Made by a program: the position numbers and the translations under genes | Assembly (NCBI RefSeq): GCF_034343125.1 | Contig: NZ_CP139957.1 | Span: 1,661,001 to 1,725,000 of the forward strand | Source: Caldicellulosiruptor danielii | GTDB lineage: Bacteria; Bacillota; Thermoanaerobacteria; Caldicellulosiruptorales; Caldicellulosiruptoraceae | Direction of reading: 5' to 3' | DNA length: 64,000 nucleotides | Notes under the pieces: generated by a model | Databases searched by the model: none | What the model saw: only the letters and a program-made list of their open reading frames with translations | Told to the model about the DNA's origin: nothing | Part shown: positions 35,344 through 43,781 of the stretch, one piece after another | How the letters are laid out: each line of letters opens with the position of its first letter | Numbering within the stretch: the stretch's first letter is position 1

Positions 35344-35572
35344 CTTCAAAAAGTCCTTTCAAATCTTTGATTCTAATAAGTCTTTCTTTGCCCTGCAATG
35401 CTTCAAGATTTTCGTTTTTGACCTCTTGGAGTAGTTCATATCGCAAAACCTTGACGTTTTTTGGTGCATCTATTCCAAGCTTTACGCTATCTTTTTCTAT
35501 GCTTATAACCTTTACTATTATATCCTCTCCAATTAGAATCTGCTCACCTTCTTTTCGCGAAAGAACAAGCAT
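35330..35572 (-). CDS. csrA: CsrA translational regulator
   Basis: An 80-residue RNA-binding protein. The N-terminus LVLSRKEGEQILIGEDI and the VKLGIDAPKNVKVLR segment are canonical. It binds GGA sites in leader mRNAs; in Bacillus it represses flagellin and is antagonised by FliW, whose gene is 12 bp upstream. The probable target is the fliC leader at 26127-26170. A GAGGT ribosome site precedes the ATG at 35572. The 3' end overlaps the mntA-like gene. Confidence 0.96.
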   Translation of the reverse strand: MLVLSRKEGEQILIGEDIIVKVISIEKDSVKLGIDAPKNVKVLRYELLQEVKNENLEALQGKERLIRIKDLKGLFEDGER

Positions 35573-35584
35573 CTTTTGTATACC

Positions 35585-36043
35585 TCATTTCTGTGAATTT
35601 GAATCTAAGTTCTCAAAAAGGTAGTATCTTATAGGATATCTTTCATCATCTAAAAGGTATTGCATACCTTTTCTCTTGTTGACATTAATAATAACTGGAG
35701 CTTTTAAATTCACCCTTGTTTGCTTTACATCCTCTGGAATTACAACAATGCAAAATACTGCAACATCTTGTGAAGAATCTATTTCCAGTTTTTTTACAAC
35801 ATCATCTGGTATGTCAAATTCATAGTCTGGCTTTATCTCAAAAGGATTGATTAACACAAATGCAATATCTTTGTCTTCAACAGACTGAAGCCAGTAAAAC
35901 GGACCTTCATCTTCTTTTATAATTACAAACTTTTTTAAGTTCTCAAACGCAGGGATGCCCTCTTCAAAAAATATAATATTCTCTTCACTGACTTCAAGCT
36001 CGCCAAAAACTCTTGATTTTACAACTGATCTTTGAACTACCAT
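35585..36043 (-). CDS. fliW: FliW, CsrA antagonist
   Basis: A 152-residue beta-rich protein. FliW binds free flagellin or CsrA; in Bacillus, when flagellin is exported, freed FliW sequesters CsrA and lifts repression of hag. Recognisable segments are FEEGIPAFENLKKFVI and YWLQSVEDKDIAFVLINPF. The order fliW-csrA is the conserved one. The upstream gene here is a HepT-like toxin, whereas yviE would be expected. Confidence 0.95.
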   Translation of the reverse strand: MVVQRSVVKSRVFGELEVSEENIIFFEEGIPAFENLKKFVIIKEDEGPFYWLQSVEDKDIAFVLINPFEIKPDYEFDIPDDVVKKLEIDSSQDVAVFCIVVIPEDVKQTRVNLKAPVIINVNKRKGMQYLLDDERYPIRYYLFENLDSNSQK

Positions 36044-36072
36044 TTTAAATCTCCTCTTTATTGATATATTGT

Positions 36073-36492
36073 TTAAAGATTTGTATATTTTATGATTTCA
36101 TAAATAATTTTATTTATGTCATCAATACCATTAATCAGAATATCGTAAACTTTTGCCAAATCAATTTTAGAATATTCATGCACAATTATATTGCGAAATG
36201 AAATCATTTTTTTAAAAACTGAAGCTAAATTTTCTGAAATAACCTTTTCTTTTGACAATATCTCAGGAATCTCGCCATAATAACCTGGTGTTTCAAAACC
36301 ATCATCAGCTATTATATGATTTCCTATGTCTATTAGATTTTGTATTGCCAAAAAAAGATTATGAATAACTATGTCCTGAGCATCTTGGTCTTTTTTGAAT
36401 TCTTCCAAGCTCATATTTTGAAACCTTTTTATTCTGTTTAAGCTGAACCATATCCTATCTATTTTTTCACTGACCAGCGCCTTTTTTACCAT
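36073..36492 (-). CDS. hepT: HepT-like HEPN protein (module 2, between yviE and fliW)
   Basis: A 139-residue paralogue of the first HepT. RNIIVHEY again gives RX4HXY, and NLIDIGNHIIADDGFE is shared almost letter for letter. The ATG at 36492 overlaps the mntA-like gene by 26 bp. It lies 29 bp upstream of fliW, so it is transcribed from the flagellar operon. Confidence 0.87.
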   Translation of the reverse strand: MVKKALVSEKIDRIWFSLNRIKRFQNMSLEEFKKDQDAQDIVIHNLFLAIQNLIDIGNHIIADDGFETPGYYGEIPEILSKEKVISENLASVFKKMISFRNIIVHEYSKIDLAKVYDILINGIDDINKIIYEIIKYTNL

Positions 36493-36910
36493 TATCTGAT
36501 ATCCTCTCTTTTATATACATCATCTTAATCTTCATAATATGCAGCCAATCTTGATAGTAATAGAAACTCATCTTTTTAAAATTTACTAACTTATCATGGT
36601 CTTTTTCAACAATCAAAATGCCTTCTGAAATTACCTCGTGCCTTAAAAGTGGTGAAGCTTGATTTAAAATTACTAAGTCAACTTCTTTTCTTAGAATGTC
36701 TGAAATACCCAACATATGTTTGACTTGAAATTCTAATAACCTTTTAGAATCATTTGCCAGCTCCTCATTTACATATACAGCAATGTCAACATCGCTATCT
36801 TCCCGTTCTTTTCCTTTTGCATATGACCCAAACAGATATGCAAATACAATAGCACTTTCTTTCTCAAAATATTCCTTTAAAACTTCTAAAATCTTGCTCT
36901 TTTCTATCAT
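36467..36910 (-). CDS. mntA: MntA-like nucleotidyltransferase antitoxin (module 2)
   Basis: A 147-residue minimal nucleotidyltransferase with GSYAKGKEREDSDVDIAVYV, the GS plus SDxD signature. Its ATG overlaps the stop of yviE by 4 bp (ATGA), so translation is coupled to the flagellar operon. The insertion between yviE and fliW breaks a junction that is contiguous in Bacillus. The two MntA proteins share their N-terminal layout, including EYFEK and FAYLFGSYA, consistent with duplication of one module. Confidence 0.87.
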   Translation of the reverse strand: MIEKSKILEVLKEYFEKESAIVFAYLFGSYAKGKEREDSDVDIAVYVNEELANDSKRLLEFQVKHMLGISDILRKEVDLVILNQASPLLRHEVISEGILIVEKDHDKLVNFKKMSFYYYQDWLHIMKIKMMYIKERISDNGKKGAGQ

Positions 36911-37284
36911 ATCCTCACATCAACCTTGCCCATCTCAAAATCTATATAAACTTTGCCACCTTCAAAGTAAATTTGTGGGCGGCTTTTGGGAATGACATCT
37001 ACGTTGTAGTCATACTCAGGAAATGCTTCTTCAACGCAGATGTCAATTATAGGCTGACCACCATCTTCTATTCTTGCAAGCCTGTTTCCATTTTCTGCTG
37101 TCTTTTGTATATACCTTAAAACCTGTTCATATCCTTGCTGAGCACTTTTACGAACCAGGTAATCTGTTGAGCCCAAATTTACCTCTTCCCAGCACCTGTC
37201 TTGGTTTATCCTAACTTTCACATGTTCCTGATAAAGTTTTACCTTTACAAACTCCTGGTGAATCTGAATCCTTGCAATTTGCAT
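36907..37284 (-). CDS. yviE: YviE-like flagellar operon protein (DUF6470)
   Basis: A 125-residue protein beginning MQIARIQIHQEFVKVKL. It corresponds to the DUF6470/YviE family, found between flgL and fliW in Bacillus. The function is not established. Basic, Gln-rich N-terminal strands and a conserved PEYDYNVDVIPKSRP are visible. The stop overlaps the mntA-like gene by 4 bp, the point where the extra TA module enters the operon. Confidence 0.85.
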   Translation of the reverse strand: MQIARIQIHQEFVKVKLYQEHVKVRINQDRCWEEVNLGSTDYLVRKSAQQGYEQVLRYIQKTAENGNRLARIEDGGQPIIDICVEEAFPEYDYNVDVIPKSRPQIYFEGGKVYIDFEMGKVDVRI

Positions 37285-37322
37285 TTTTTAGCACTTCCTC
37301 AAGTTTTTCTGTCAAAGACTAT

Positions 37323-38270
37323 TTAAAACCTCAGAAAATCCAATAGTGTTGGCGGCAAAATCTGTGCACCTGTCTGAAGTGCTGCTCTGTAGACATTCTC
37401 TGCCTCTTTTAGTTTCATAATAATCTCTGCCATGTCAACATCTTCATTGTTAGAAAGTAAAGTAGTAAAGTTTACATTGTCGTCACTCAGCCTGTTTTTA
37501 ATAAGCTCAAGTCTGTTCTGAAGTGCTCCAATATCGCCGCGCTGAGCAACAACATTGTCAATGTGCCTGTCAATGTCGCTCAAAAGTGAGTTTACTGTGT
37601 TTGCATCCCCACTCTCAAGAGCATTTATCAGATTGTCCAATACTTTGAAAAGATTTCCTTTATTTTCATCTGTCTCGCCCTGAATGTAAAAAATCTGGTT
37701 GGCTGTTTTGTTAATACCGATATAATTTGCTTTCATAAGCTCAATCTGGATAATATTTTCACCTGTCGACAAATCAATGGGATATCCACCAGTTGAAGTA
37801 AAATTGCCTGTATCTGAAAAAGAACCATCTGAATTAAGTGGTGCTGTGTCAGTTTTAAAACCAGAGAATATATATCTTCCTGCATAATTTGTATTTCCTA
37901 CTTGAATTATATGCTGTTTTATCTGAGCAACCTCTTTTGCAATCTGAGCCATGTCTTCTTTTGTATTTGTGCCATTTGCACCTCTGACTGCAAGTTCTCT
38001 GATTCTTTGCAGTGACTCAGTTATATCTGCAAGTGCACTTTCTGTTGTATCAACCCATGATGTTGCATCATCAACATTTTTCTGAAGCTGCTCTATCTCA
38101 GAGATATCAGTTCGAAGTCTCAATGACCTTGCAGTTATCACTGGGTCATCAGATGGGTATCTAATTTTTTTGCCTGTTGCCATCTTATATTGCAATTCGT
38201 CAAGTCTTGCAAGGTTTTTATTGAGGTTTATAAGGAAATTGTTTACCATCATATTGTTTGTTATTCTCAT
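37323..38270 (-). CDS. flgL: Hook-filament junction protein FlgL
   Basis: A 315-residue hook-associated protein 3. The N-terminus MRITNNMMVNNFLINLNKNL and KKIRYPSDDPVITARSLRLR are conserved, and the flagellin-like C-terminus VDMAEIIMKLKEAENVYRAA is complete. It joins the filament to FlgK. It lies 25 bp downstream of flgK and 38 bp upstream of yviE. Confidence 0.95.
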   Translation of the reverse strand: MRITNNMMVNNFLINLNKNLARLDELQYKMATGKKIRYPSDDPVITARSLRLRTDISEIEQLQKNVDDATSWVDTTESALADITESLQRIRELAVRGANGTNTKEDMAQIAKEVAQIKQHIIQVGNTNYAGRYIFSGFKTDTAPLNSDGSFSDTGNFTSTGGYPIDLSTGENIIQIELMKANYIGINKTANQIFYIQGETDENKGNLFKVLDNLINALESGDANTVNSLLSDIDRHIDNVVAQRGDIGALQNRLELIKNRLSDDNVNFTTLLSNNEDVDMAEIIMKLKEAENVYRAALQTGAQILPPTLLDFLRF

Positions 38271-38295
38271 ATTGTTTTCACCTCAAAGCTTCAAA

Positions 38296-39873
38296 TTATC
38301 TACCAACAATCCCAAGCCTGTTTATTAAAACATCCAACATCTCATCAAACGCATTTATCATTCTTGCTGATGCCTGAAACCCATGCTGGTATTTGATTAA
38401 ATTTGTCATCTCCTCATCTATTGAAACACCAGATAGAGCTTGGCGACGATTGTCAAGCTGGGTTACCATTACTTTTTGGTTTTCTGCAAAGTTTTTTGCA
38501 CCCTGAGAGTCAACTCCAAGGTTTGAGATTAAAGACTTTAAAAAATCTTCAAATTTTCCTTCTTTGAAAATTGAGGTGTCATTTCTCAGTTTTAACATAT
38601 CAACAACAAGGTCATTTCCCCCTGGAAGATTGTTTTTATCGTAAGTTGTTGCAATGTTGTTAAGGTCGTTCATAATAGCATCAGAGACTTTTATATACCT
38701 TGCATAGAAAAAGGTTTGACCAACAGGCGGTTCGAAAAAGTTTATACCTGTATTTTGCCCATTTAAAGACCAGCCTTGTGTGTGAAGTTCATTGAATTTT
38801 TCAATAAGCTTCTGTGCAAATTCGTTAAGCCTGTTTAGATAATATGGGATACCAGTAAAATCATTTTTGTTTGGAACATCAACAGGCTGGCCATTTACCA
38901 CTACATCTTCATCAAGTCCGCCCCCGCCATCTCGCATATCCAAAAGCCCTTTTAGCTCACCAGACCTTATATTCAAAACCTGCCCTGTGTCCTTCCACAT
39001 AACAACAAAAAGACCTGGAACATCGTAAAGATTTTCCTGTGAAAGCGGATCGTCAGGGTTAAACCCTGTTGGCAGACCACTTGAGTCAAACCCACTCTTT
39101 CTCATAATTTTCGATTTGTCTGTCTCAAGCTCATAGACTGTAAAGTGATTTACAAGAGTCTCTCCACCAGCTATCTGGACAATGAATCTGCCATCTTTAT
39201 CTTCATAAGCAGTTGTGTCAACAATCTTTGAGAGCTTGTCAACAAGAAGGTTTCGCTGGTCTCGAAGGTCGTTTGCCTTTTCGCCCCGAAGTTCTAAAAC
39301 AAATATTTGCTGGTTCAAATCAGCAATTTGTTTTGCTATGCTGTTTATTTCCAAAATCTTATCATATACCTGGTCATTTAGCTCGCTCTGCAAATCTTCA
39401 AGCTGTTTGTATATTTTATGTATCGCATCAGTCAAAGCTGAAGCTCTCTGACGCACCAAAGCTCTAACTGTTAAACTCTCTGGATTTTTCGAAAGCTCCT
39501 GCAAGCTTGAGAAAAACTGGTCTATAACAGCAGATAAGCCCGTGTCGCTCGGCTCATTAAATATAGCTTCAATAAAATTCAGGTTATCAGCCTTTATTTC
39601 ATACTCTCCCTGGCGCGAATATTCGTTTCGGTATTGCATATCCAAAAACATGTCTCTTATCTGCTCAAGGCTTTGCACATCAGCACCCATGCCAACTTGA
39701 AATTTCGGACTGTAAAAGCCTACTTTGGCAGAGGGAGGATTCGACTTTACATTTAAAACCTGTCTTGTATATCCCGGCGTTGAAGCATTTGCAACGTTGT
39801 GTGAAGTAACTTCAAGCCCTTTTCTGTTGACAAATATACCTGTTCTTGCAATCTCAAGCCCGTAAAACGACAT
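38296..39873 (-). CDS. flgK: Hook-filament junction protein FlgK
   Basis: A 525-residue hook-associated protein 1. The N-terminal LEIARTGIFVNRKGLEVTSH and NASTPGYTRQ rod/hook motif, the QIADLNQQIFVLELRGEKAN helix and the C-terminal DEEMTNLIKYQHGFQASARM are diagnostic. It follows flgN by 19 bp. Confidence 0.97.
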   Translation of the reverse strand: MSFYGLEIARTGIFVNRKGLEVTSHNVANASTPGYTRQVLNVKSNPPSAKVGFYSPKFQVGMGADVQSLEQIRDMFLDMQYRNEYSRQGEYEIKADNLNFIEAIFNEPSDTGLSAVIDQFFSSLQELSKNPESLTVRALVRQRASALTDAIHKIYKQLEDLQSELNDQVYDKILEINSIAKQIADLNQQIFVLELRGEKANDLRDQRNLLVDKLSKIVDTTAYEDKDGRFIVQIAGGETLVNHFTVYELETDKSKIMRKSGFDSSGLPTGFNPDDPLSQENLYDVPGLFVVMWKDTGQVLNIRSGELKGLLDMRDGGGGLDEDVVVNGQPVDVPNKNDFTGIPYYLNRLNEFAQKLIEKFNELHTQGWSLNGQNTGINFFEPPVGQTFFYARYIKVSDAIMNDLNNIATTYDKNNLPGGNDLVVDMLKLRNDTSIFKEGKFEDFLKSLISNLGVDSQGAKNFAENQKVMVTQLDNRRQALSGVSIDEEMTNLIKYQHGFQASARMINAFDEMLDVLINRLGIVGR

Positions 39874-39892
39874 TCTATTTCAACTCCTTTTT

Positions 39893-40378
39893 CTACAGCT
39901 TAATATCAAAAAGGTTTTTCTTTTGTTGTCCTGCCTGCCCATCTTTCTGATATGTAGTGTGGTCCGAAAAATACGATGAAATTACGTTTGTCATAAAATC
40001 TATATACTCAAGCGCATTTGAAACTAAAGAAGTGTTAAGGTCATTTGCTTTTTTAAGCTCGAAAATTATCTTGCCAAGTTTTGTTTTCAAATCATTTATT
40101 TTCTGCCACTCATCAGGTGTAGCAACATACACAAGCTCATTTAGATTGGTAACAGAAACATTTTTTTCTTTTGCTAAGGCCTCTAAAATTTGCTGTCTTT
40201 CTCTTTCAAGCTTGTTGATTGTCTCTGCCTCTTTTTTCTCCTGATTTGAAATTTCAATTAACCCTGAGAGATTGTTTTCCACAATGTATTTTGTTGCCTC
40301 ATTACTGAGCTTCAAAATCCTTTCAAATACCTTATACTCTTCTTCCAAAAGCTCGATTATTTTTTCTATATAACTCAT
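39893..40378 (-). CDS. flgN: FlgN, export chaperone for FlgK and FlgL
   Basis: A 161-residue helical protein beginning MSYIEKIIELLEEEYKVFER, characteristic of FlgN. It binds FlgK and FlgL before export. It sits in the conserved flgM-flgN-flgK-flgL order, 97 bp after flgM, a gap that contains a hairpin (40443-40468). Confidence 0.88.
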   Translation of the reverse strand: MSYIEKIIELLEEEYKVFERILKLSNEATKYIVENNLSGLIEISNQEKKEAETINKLERERQQILEALAKEKNVSVTNLNELVYVATPDEWQKINDLKTKLGKIIFELKKANDLNTSLVSNALEYIDFMTNVISSYFSDHTTYQKDGQAGQQKKNLFDIKL

Positions 40379-40442
40379 CTTCCTGCTTCCTTCCTAAAAA
40401 CTATTTGCTATTAAAACCTTTGATGCTTAAAATAAACATTAA

Positions 40443-40468
40443 GGCTGCTATTAGATTTAAAAGCAGCC
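40443..40468 (-). terminator. Possible attenuator hairpin between flgM and flgN
   Basis: A 7-bp stem, GGCTGCT / AGCAGCC, with a 12-base loop. On the minus strand the following bases are TTAATGTTTATTTT, only moderately T-rich. It might lower expression downstream of flgM or act as a processing site. Weak as a terminator. Confidence 0.35.
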
Positions 40469-40475
40469 AAAAAAA

Positions 40476-40763
40476 TTACTCATTCTTTTTTGAAGCTTTA
40501 TATTCTCTTATTAGCTTTTCAACAACATCTCTGCCAGATATATTATATGTGCCAGAATCAATCTTCTTTTTTAATTCATTTACCTTTTCTTCACGAATAT
40601 CGGGTGTGAGTTTTATAGCGTTCAAAACTGCCTGAAAATCCCTTGCTTCGCTTGATATTTCAACCTTATAAGCAGAAGCTTTCTCTTGCTTCTTTTCTAC
40701 TCTGCTTACCTTTGCTGTTTGGCTGTAAATCTGAAATATTTTCATCCTATCTTCTATTCTCAT
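40476..40763 (-). CDS. flgM: Anti-sigma-28 factor FlgM
   Basis: A 95-residue protein that binds and inactivates sigma-28 until the hook is complete. The C-terminal half shows the family helices: SSEARDFQAVLNAIKLTP, then REEKVNELKKKIDSGTYNI. It lies under its own sigma-28 promoter, which gives the usual feedback loop. The context comFC-yvyF-flgM matches Bacillus. Confidence 0.92.
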   Translation of the reverse strand: MRIEDRMKIFQIYSQTAKVSRVEKKQEKASAYKVEISSEARDFQAVLNAIKLTPDIREEKVNELKKKIDSGTYNISGRDVVEKLIREYKASKKNE

Positions 40764-40806
40764 TTTACATCCCTACCTTATGCCTAAAAAGCTTTTCCTA
40801 CAGTAA

Positions 40807-40834
40807 TTATCGTGAGAAATTTCAAAAAAATTTA
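40807..40834 (-). promoter_or_regulatory. Sigma-28 promoter of flgM
   Basis: On the minus strand: TAAA (40834-40831), 16 bp, then CACGATAA (40814-40807). The -10 is less perfect than at fliC, but the spacing is identical to the other two sites. It would give a leader of about 40 nt. Confidence 0.65.
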
Positions 40835-40843
40835 ATTAATTTT

Positions 40844-41284
40844 TCACTTGTTCTCCTCTTCTTTAAAATCCTTTGAAAGATACCTGTAACCTGCCTCTTT
40901 TCTTTTAGCAAACTCTTCGTTTTTCTTTTTCGATTCTTGAAGCTTTTTGTCGTCAAGATAGCTCAAAAACCTTGTTCCAACCTCTCTTTTACATTCATCA
41001 CAAAGCCTTCCTGTTTTAATTGCTTTCCCGCATCTTTCACACTCTAAAATGATATTACTCTCTCCGACAATCTCAAGCCTTTCTTCCTTTAAAAACCGCA
41101 AAATCTTTTCAGGTGACACGCCCGTTGCATTTGACACCTCTGGCAAAGTCGCACCAGGATGATCATAAAGATATTCTTTCACTTTTTTGAAATCCTCTTC
41201 TTCCTCTTTTCTGCACTGAGGACAGATAGGGCTTCCGTCATAAACATAAATTTTACCACATCTTCGACAGTTTCTGACATTCAT
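40844..41284 (-). CDS. yvyF: YvyF-like zinc-finger flagellar operon protein
   Basis: A 146-residue protein of the TIGR03826/YvyF type. Four-cysteine clusters are visible: CRRCGKIYVYDGSPICPQC near the N-terminus and CERCGKAIKTGRLCDEC near residue 90, with a helix-turn-helix-like centre (LPEVSNATGVSPEKILRFL). It is found between comFC and flgM in Bacillus. It has been suggested to bind nucleic acid, but its role is unproven. Confidence 0.88.
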   Translation of the reverse strand: MNVRNCRRCGKIYVYDGSPICPQCRKEEEEDFKKVKEYLYDHPGATLPEVSNATGVSPEKILRFLKEERLEIVGESNIILECERCGKAIKTGRLCDECKREVGTRFLSYLDDKKLQESKKKNEEFAKRKEAGYRYLSKDFKEEENK

Positions 41285-41321
41285 CTTTTAAAACCCCCTT
41301 TTAAAATTTTAAATTGACAGT

Positions 41322-42017
41322 TCATCTTGCAAGTTTTGTTATCGCAAGAACAGATACAAAAACGCACTTTGCCCCATTTTCAAGCAAAACTCTTGAACAC
41401 TCATTTGCTGTTGCACCTGTTGTGAAGATGTCGTCAACAAGAATGACTTTTTTGCCTTTTATAATATTTTCATACCCTTTTTTAAGCTTTATCTTACCTT
41501 TTATCTCATTTTGTCTTTCCTGTCGTGAAAGGTTATAAAAAGGTTTTGTAAAATCTACTCTTGTAAGAAGGTCAATTGTAGAAATTTTAAGAATCTTCCC
41601 AATATTTTTTGCAAGCAAAAAGGAATGGTTAAACCCTCTTTGCAGATACCTTTCATAGCTTGTTGGAACAAAGGTTATTATATCGGCATCTATACCTGCC
41701 TCAATAATCTTTTTAGCCATAAGCCTTGAGAAGGTTATTGCATTTTGATAAAAACCTCTGTACTTGAAAAGATGGACGCCCCTTCTAACTACCCCTTCAT
41801 AGTAGAATACTGGAAAAACTTTCTCAAATGCAAAATTTTCTCTCAGACAAGAGGGACAAAACGGCAAAGTAGAATCTCCAATAGGTATTCCGCATTTTTG
41901 ACACGTATTGCCTGAAATAAACCTTATATTTCTTTTGCAATCATCGCACGGGCTTTTGCCAAGCCTTCCGCAAAATGCACACCTTGGTGGAAAGAAAAAT
42001 TCAATTAGTTTTTCCAT
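41322..42017 (-). CDS. comFC: ComF family phosphoribosyltransferase
   Basis: A 231-residue competence-associated protein with a zinc-ribbon N-terminus (CAFCGRLGKSPCDDCKRN and CQKCGIPIGD) and a PRPP-binding loop, VILVDDIFTTGATANECSR. In competent bacteria it supports natural transformation, and the family is also named for amidophosphoribosyltransferase. No comFA is visible next to it. It heads the yvyF-flgM region as in Bacillus. Confidence 0.88.
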   Translation of the reverse strand: MEKLIEFFFPPRCAFCGRLGKSPCDDCKRNIRFISGNTCQKCGIPIGDSTLPFCPSCLRENFAFEKVFPVFYYEGVVRRGVHLFKYRGFYQNAITFSRLMAKKIIEAGIDADIITFVPTSYERYLQRGFNHSFLLAKNIGKILKISTIDLLTRVDFTKPFYNLSRQERQNEIKGKIKLKKGYENIIKGKKVILVDDIFTTGATANECSRVLLENGAKCVFVSVLAITKLAR

Positions 42018-42096
42018 TGGAATCTTTAAAAATTACACAAGGAATTTTACTTATATTAAATCACAAAAGGGAAAAAATTTCTATACAAAAATAAAA

Positions 42097-42123
42097 GACA
42101 CGCTTTTCCAAACACAGCGCGTC
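42097..42123 (-). terminator. Intrinsic terminator after sigF
   Basis: On the minus strand GACGCGCT pairs with AGCGTGTC (one G-T pair) over an 11-base loop, then TTTTATTTTTG follows. It overlaps the last bases of sigF. Confidence 0.7.
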
Positions 42124-42844
42124 AAACAAACTCTCTCCTTATCCTCTCCAAAGCTCTTTTTTCAATCCTTGATACATGCACCTGGGAGATATTTAGCTCT
42201 TTTGCAATCTCAGATTGTGTTTTGTTTTTGAAGTAGCGCATAAATATTATGTAGCGTTCCCGTCCTTTTAATTTTTTTAGCCCTTCTTTTAGTGCCATCA
42301 AATCCAAAAGTTTTGTCGAATAATCTTCTTCATCTGATGCAATGTCCATAAGAGTTATAGGTTTTCCCTCTTCCTGATTTACAACCTCGTTGAGCGATGC
42401 AATCTCTGAGGATGCATCAATGCAAAGTAAAATCTCATCGTTTGAAAGTCCTGTCAGCTGCGAAATCTCTGAAATTGTTGGTTCTCTCCCATGACTTGAT
42501 ACAAACTGGTTTCTCAGTTTTTTGATTTTACCCTGATTTTCTTTTATCTTTCTCGAAACCTTTATCTTGCCATCATCGCGCAGATACCTTTTTATCTCAC
42601 CAATTATCATAGGAACAGCGTACGTCGAAAACCTGACATTAAACGATGGATCAAACCTGTCAACAGCCTTTATAAGTCCTATGCAGCCAATCTGGAACAA
42701 ATCCTCAAGCTCTACTCCTTTTGCAGCAAACTTTTTTACAACGCTCCACACAAGCGCAAGATTACTTTCTATCAACTGCTGGCGTGCAAGTTTATCACCA
42801 TTTTTAGCTTTACTTATTAATTCCTCCTGGGAAGCCTTGCTCAA
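42122..42844 (-). CDS. sigF: Sporulation sigma factor SigF
   Basis: A 240-residue sigma-70 family factor of the SigF/SigB/SigG class. Region 2 is present ([20 protein letters not shown], then [20 protein letters not shown]), as is region 4 ([20 protein letters not shown] and [17 protein letters not shown]). It is the forespore-specific sigma factor held by SpoIIAB, whose gene overlaps by 4 bp. The full-length frame has no visible damage. Confidence 0.95.
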   Translation of the reverse strand: MSKASQEELISKAKNGDKLARQQLIESNLALVWSVVKKFAAKGVELEDLFQIGCIGLIKAVDRFDPSFNVRFSTYAVPMIIGEIKRYLRDDGKIKVSRKIKENQGKIKKLRNQFVSSHGREPTISEISQLTGLSNDEILLCIDASSEIASLNEVVNQEEGKPITLMDIASDEEDYSTKLLDLMALKEGLKKLKGRERYIIFMRYFKNKTQSEIAKELNISQVHVSRIEKRALERIRREFV

Positions 42845-43293
42845 TTTTCTGCACCCTCGCTCTTTCGTTTTTTAATAGCTTTAAACATTCTGACGCATGT
42901 ACCTCTGCCAACCTCTGATGTAACCTCAAGCTTATCCATAAATGTTTCCATTACAGTAAATCCCATACCAGAGCGTTCCTGGTCAGGTTTTGTTGTAAAG
43001 AGTGGTTGTCGAGCAAGCTCAACATCCTCAATACCTTTCCCAAAGTCAATTACTTCAATCTCAACAACATAATTTTCATAAATCTTTCCTTTTATTATTA
43101 TTTCCCCAATTTTATCCTCATATGCATGAATTATCGAATTTGTTACAGCTTCAGATACAGCAGTTTTTATTTCAGTAACCTCATCTAAAGTAGGATCCAG
43201 CTGAGCAACAAAAGCAGCAACAGCAACCCTTGCAAATGCCTCGTTTTGAGATTTTGACGGGATTTTCAGTTCCATATAATTTAAAACCTTCAT
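42841..43293 (-). CDS. spoIIAB: Anti-sigma-F factor and serine kinase SpoIIAB
   Basis: A 150-residue GHKL kinase. [33 protein letters not shown] and the G-box DFGKGIEDV followed by [13 protein letters not shown] are present. It binds and inhibits SigF and phosphorylates SpoIIAA. I chose the ATG at 43293 (AAGGATGTG upstream, and a family-like N-terminus); a longer frame reaches 43317. It overlaps sigF by 4 bp. Confidence 0.95.
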   Translation of the reverse strand: MKVLNYMELKIPSKSQNEAFARVAVAAFVAQLDPTLDEVTEIKTAVSEAVTNSIIHAYEDKIGEIIIKGKIYENYVVEIEVIDFGKGIEDVELARQPLFTTKPDQERSGMGFTVMETFMDKLEVTSEVGRGTCVRMFKAIKKRKSEGAEN

Positions 43294-43326
43294 TGTTAAA
43301 AATTCACATCCTTTCAATTATTTAAT

Positions 43327-43656
43327 TTAACTCAATGCCTCTTCAATAGTTGTATATTTCTTTATAAGCTTTTCTATTCCACAAGTGGATAAAAGCTTGT
43401 TGATATAGTTTGAATTGCAAACCAGGACAAGTTCTTTGGCAAAAGCTTTTGCTGTTCTGAACCTTCCAACAAGAAAACCAACACCTGATGAGTCCATAAA
43501 CGAGAGCTCTGAAATGTCTATCACAACCTTTTGAACTTCTGGACTTACAATTTTCATATCAAATCTCAGTCTGTATCTGTCTGCATTGTACTGGTCAAGC
43601 TCGCCTTTTATCTTTAAAATCAGTGTTCCTTCCATAATGATTGCTTCAAAATCCAT
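43327..43656 (-). CDS. spoIIAA: Anti-anti-sigma factor SpoIIAA
   Basis: A 109-residue STAS-domain protein. The phosphorylatable serine lies in SFMDSSGVGFLVGRF near residue 57. Unphosphorylated SpoIIAA frees SigF from SpoIIAB. It is the first gene of the canonical spoIIAA-spoIIAB-sigF operon, behind a SigH-like promoter. Confidence 0.95.
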   Translation of the reverse strand: MDFEAIIMEGTLILKIKGELDQYNADRYRLRFDMKIVSPEVQKVVIDISELSFMDSSGVGFLVGRFRTAKAFAKELVLVCNSNYINKLLSTCGIEKLIKKYTTIEEALS

Positions 43657-43693
43657 TTTATTGCACCTCGATTTGAAAGTTATATTATTTCTA

Positions 43694-43720
43694 ATTCTAT
43701 ATTACCCCAAAAAACCCTTC
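43694..43720 (-). promoter_or_regulatory. Probable SigH promoter of the spoIIA operon
   Basis: On the minus strand: GAAGGGTTT (43720-43712), an 11-bp spacer, then ATAGAAT (43700-43694). This is close to the Bacillus SigH consensus RNAGGAWWW-N11/12-RNNGAAT, the class that drives spoIIA there. Confidence 0.55.
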
Positions 43721-43781
43721 AGTATTTAATGTAATATTTTGTCGAAATAGAATATTTTGTTTTTAAGTAGAAAACAAAAAA

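Noticed and set aside
7150..43200. Plus-strand frames of 60-140 codons opposite flagellar, glycosylation and sporulation genes
   Set aside because: They mirror the codon bias of the minus-strand genes, are Ser/Phe/Ile-rich and lack ribosome sites or synteny support.
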